From contig NZ_CP120678.1 of the NCBI RefSeq assembly GCF_030273445.1, positions 783,501-847,500 on the forward strand: 64,000 nucleotides of DNA, given 5' to 3'. Below, one piece after another: positions 62,015 to 64,000 of this stretch. The translations under genes and the position numbers were made by a program. How positions within the stretch are numbered: the stretch's first letter is position 1; each line of letters starts with the position of its first letter. A model generated the notes under the pieces. It ran no database searches. It worked only from the letters and a program-made list of their open reading frames with translations, and was not told where the DNA came from. Source of the DNA: Selenobaculum gibii (GTDB lineage: Bacteria > Bacillota > Negativicutes > ICN-92133).

Positions 62015-64000
62015 ATGTATATTTCAAAAATTAATATAAATAATTATCGCTTACTTAAAAGCACAAGTATAGACTGTGAAAGAGAATTGTCACTTATAAT
62101 CGGAAAAAACAATTGTGGAAAAACATCTCTATTATCTGCATTAAATAAGTGCATTGGCAGTAAATCTGAAAATGGAAATTTTGAATATTTTGATTTCAGC
62201 ACATCCTTCCAAAATAAACTTTATAATTTGGTGAGTACATCAGGTGAATTTTCAGAGGATGAATTAAAAGGTATACAGGTGGACTTATATATCGTATATG
62301 ATGAGAATGATAATTTGACTAACATAAGCAAACTCTTGTTGGATTTAGATCCCGATAACAAAACTGTGATTCTTAGGTTTTTATATTCATTAAAGGAAAA
62401 TATTGATAAATTGAAAGAAGATTTTACTAAATATAATATAGAAAGAAGCAGTTTGAAAGATAAAGAAACGTTTATTAAGTTCATGCAAAAAAAGCATAAA
62501 CAATATTTTGGGTTTAAAAGATATAGTGTTCTATACGATTATAAGGAAAATAAAGTAAATAATGAAATGTATAAATTTCTTGACAGTAAAGACGTCGATA
62601 TATCAAAACTTATTGCATTTAATTATATTGGAGCTAAAAGGAGTGTTTCAAATTCAACAGAAACTGAGCTTTCGGCACTTGCCAGCAGCTATTACGATAA
62701 ATCTAAAAATCCTGATGAAAATGGTTCAACAACTCAACAGTTTGAAAATGCGGTAGACGAAACAGATAGTGCATTTAATTCTATATATGGTAATATTTTC
62801 AAACCATTAACCGATAAGATATCTAAATTTGGTGGGATTAGAAAAAATGAAACTACATTAAAAGTTGTTTCTCAGATTCAAGCTATGAAGTTACTAAAAG
62901 ACAATACGACAGTTGTCTATGATGATCAAACTAACTTTCTACCGGAAAATTATAATGGACTCGGATATTTGAATTTATTTAGCATTATTATGAATATTGA
63001 GATTAAACTAAATGATTTTAGAAAGGATTCAAAAAAAGATGAACTACCTGCGGATATAAATATTTTGTTTATTGAAGAACCAGAAGCACATACGCATCCG
63101 CAAATGCAATATATATTTATAAAAAATATAAAAGATTTGTTAGAAGAAGGAAAAAAAACTGAAGGTAGTAATAGAAAAATAAACTTACAAACGCTAATGA
63201 CTACACACTCGTCACACATTGTAGCTGAAAGTAATTTTGATGATATTAAGTATTTTGTCAAAAATATAGATGGTAATGAATATAATATAATATCCAAAAA
63301 CTTAAAAGAATTGGAAATAATTTATCAAAAAGAAGGCGGAAAGTCTAACAATCGTTTTAAATTTCTTAAACAATATTTGACGTTAAATAGATCTGAGGTG
63401 TTTTTTGCAGATAAAATTATTCTAATTGAGGGTGATACTGAAAGAATTTTGCTTCCGGCTATGATCAAAAAATTAGACCAAGAAAACAACTATGAAACAC
63501 CGCTACTCTCGCAGAATATTTCAATAATTGAGGTTGGAAATTATTCTGAAATTTATTCTGAATTTATTCGTTTTATAGATACTAAAACACTAATTATTAC
63601 TGATGTTGATACGGAAAAATATTGCGATGCAACCGATAGAGATGGAAACCTCAAAAAAGATAAAGATGGACAAGTAATAAAAGTATTATCTGCATGTCGA
63701 GTGATCGATGGAACTCATACAAGTAATAGTTCATTAAAATATTATTTGAAAGAAAAATTGAAAGCTGAAACTGATACTAATACACAAAAAGAGATATTAA
63801 CAAAATTATCTATTGAAGATAAAACCGTTAAATATGATGATACTAATCCAAAATGGATAGCTGATAAAAATGGTAGGGTCTTAATCGTTTATCAAACAAA
63901 CCAATCTAATTCTGATGGTATTTCTTATAATGCTAGAAGCTTTGAAGATGCTTTTTTCCATATTAATAAAAAGTTTTTCACACACTTAGGTGGTGCTAAT
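62015..64000 (+). CDS. OLD-family ATPase/TOPRIM nuclease (3' end outside window)
   Basis: 662 codons are open to the window edge. The AAA/ABC-like ATPase starts with ISKININNYRLLK and Walker A GKNNCGKTS (30-38); the conserved LFIEEPEAHTHPQ is at about residue 350 and MTTHSSHI at about 395. The TOPRIM part begins with ILIEGDTERILLPAM (about 468) and has IITDVDTEK (about 526). OLD proteins act alone or in Gabija and similar systems; the partner, if any, lies to the right. AAGGAGAGC precedes the ATG. Confidence 0.88.
   Translation, partial: MYISKININNYRLLKSTSIDCERELSLIIGKNNCGKTSLLSALNKCIGSKSENGNFEYFDFSTSFQNKLYNLVSTSGEFSEDELKGIQVDLYIVYDENDNLTNISKLLLDLDPDNKTVILRFLYSLKENIDKLKEDFTKYNIERSSLKDKETFIKFMQKKHKQYFGFKRYSVLYDYKENKVNNEMYKFLDSKDVDISKLIAFNYIGAKRSVSNSTETELSALASSYYDKSKNPDENGSTTQQFENAVDETDSAFNSIYGNIFKPLTDKISKFGGIRKNETTLKVVSQIQAMKLLKDNTTVVYDDQTNFLPENYNGLGYLNLFSIIMNIEIKLNDFRKDSKKDELPADINILFIEEPEAHTHPQMQYIFIKNIKDLLEEGKKTEGSNRKINLQTLMTTHSSHIVAESNFDDIKYFVKNIDGNEYNIISKNLKELEIIYQKEGGKSNNRFKFLKQYLTLNRSEVFFADKIILIEGDTERILLPAMIKKLDQENNYETPLLSQNISIIEVGNYSEIYSEFIRFIDTKTLIITDVDTEKYCDATDRDGNLKKDKDGQVIKVLSACRVIDGTHTSNSSLKYYLKEKLKAETDTNTQKEILTKLSIEDKTVKYDDTNPKWIADKNGRVLIVYQTNQSNSDGISYNARSFEDAFFHINKKFFTHLGGAN

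Larger units (their letters stand above)
36255..64000 (+). mobile_element. sigK-intervening (skin-like) element, right end outside window
   Basis: From the sigK break to the window end, genes are of mobile type: HTH regulators, FtsK-type translocase, Rep-like protein, YqaJ exonuclease, DUF932, RadC, a serine resolvase and several nucleases and ATPases of probable defence function, with pseudogenes and an IS-like relic between. No housekeeping gene is seen. The developmental recombinase and the rest of sigK are expected to the right. More than one nested element is possible. Confidence 0.7.

Noticed and set aside
36255-64000. CRISPR array
   Set aside because: I looked for regularly spaced direct repeats in the element and elsewhere and saw none; the repeats present are inverted and single.

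Overview
The window looks like a low-GC, diderm, spore-forming member of the Firmicutes, most likely the Negativicutes (Sporomusa/Selenomonas lineage). The gene families and order are Firmicutes-like: obg-yhbY-proBA, nadD-yqeK-lcp-rsfS, dnaG-rpoD-trmK-nif3, a glpP-glpF-glpK block, a thiamine operon under a TPP riboswitch, and a c-di-AMP riboswitch ahead of a cell-wall hydrolase. A periplasmic LptA/OstA-like protein points to an outer membrane, and a pro-sigma-K N-terminus and a Spo0B-type helix protein point to sporulation. The assignment is inference from gene content only.

Positions 1-35900 are ordinary chromosome. They hold proline synthesis, NAD synthesis and ribosome silencing, a chemotaxis CheV, five tRNAs on the minus strand (Thr, Tyr, fMet, Thr, Met), glycerol uptake and kinase, replication and transcription initiation (dnaG, rpoD), three tRNAs on the plus strand (Asn, CAT, Val), thiSGHFE, RNase P RNA, two amino-acid-type ABC transporters, a glycosyltransferase and an NlpC/P60 hydrolase. 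Points of interest here are a 26-bp tandem duplication that cuts off the ProB C-terminus, several unlisted small membrane-protein genes (3900, 9163, 35732 minus), a hairpin that could bridge a distant Shine-Dalgarno to thiE, an attenuator-like leader at 30929-31017, and an unclassified structured element at 33595-33785.

At 35922 a pro-sigma-K gene begins and stops being sigma-K after codon 112, the place where the skin element interrupts sigK in Bacillus subtilis. Everything from about 36255 to the right edge of the window (over 27 kb) appears to be a sigK-intervening element whose right end lies outside. It carries an FtsK-type translocase, a rolling-circle-like Rep, a recombination module (DUF932, YqaJ exonuclease, a Cys-cluster protein, DUF960, RadC), a small serine resolvase, and probable defence cargo: an Mrr-like nuclease, a 1084-residue nuclease/helical-repeat protein, a TrlF-type PHP-ATPase with a DUF6602 nuclease, and an OLD-type ATPase/TOPRIM nuclease that runs off the window. 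It also contains decayed genes (an AlbA/RecG-like regulator and a large serine recombinase) and a small IS/MITE-like relic.

The left part is gene-dense with short operons and clear terminators. The element has longer gaps, many hairpins, mixed strand use and patches of higher GC (about 49.3-52.4 kb), as expected for an assembled mobile region.
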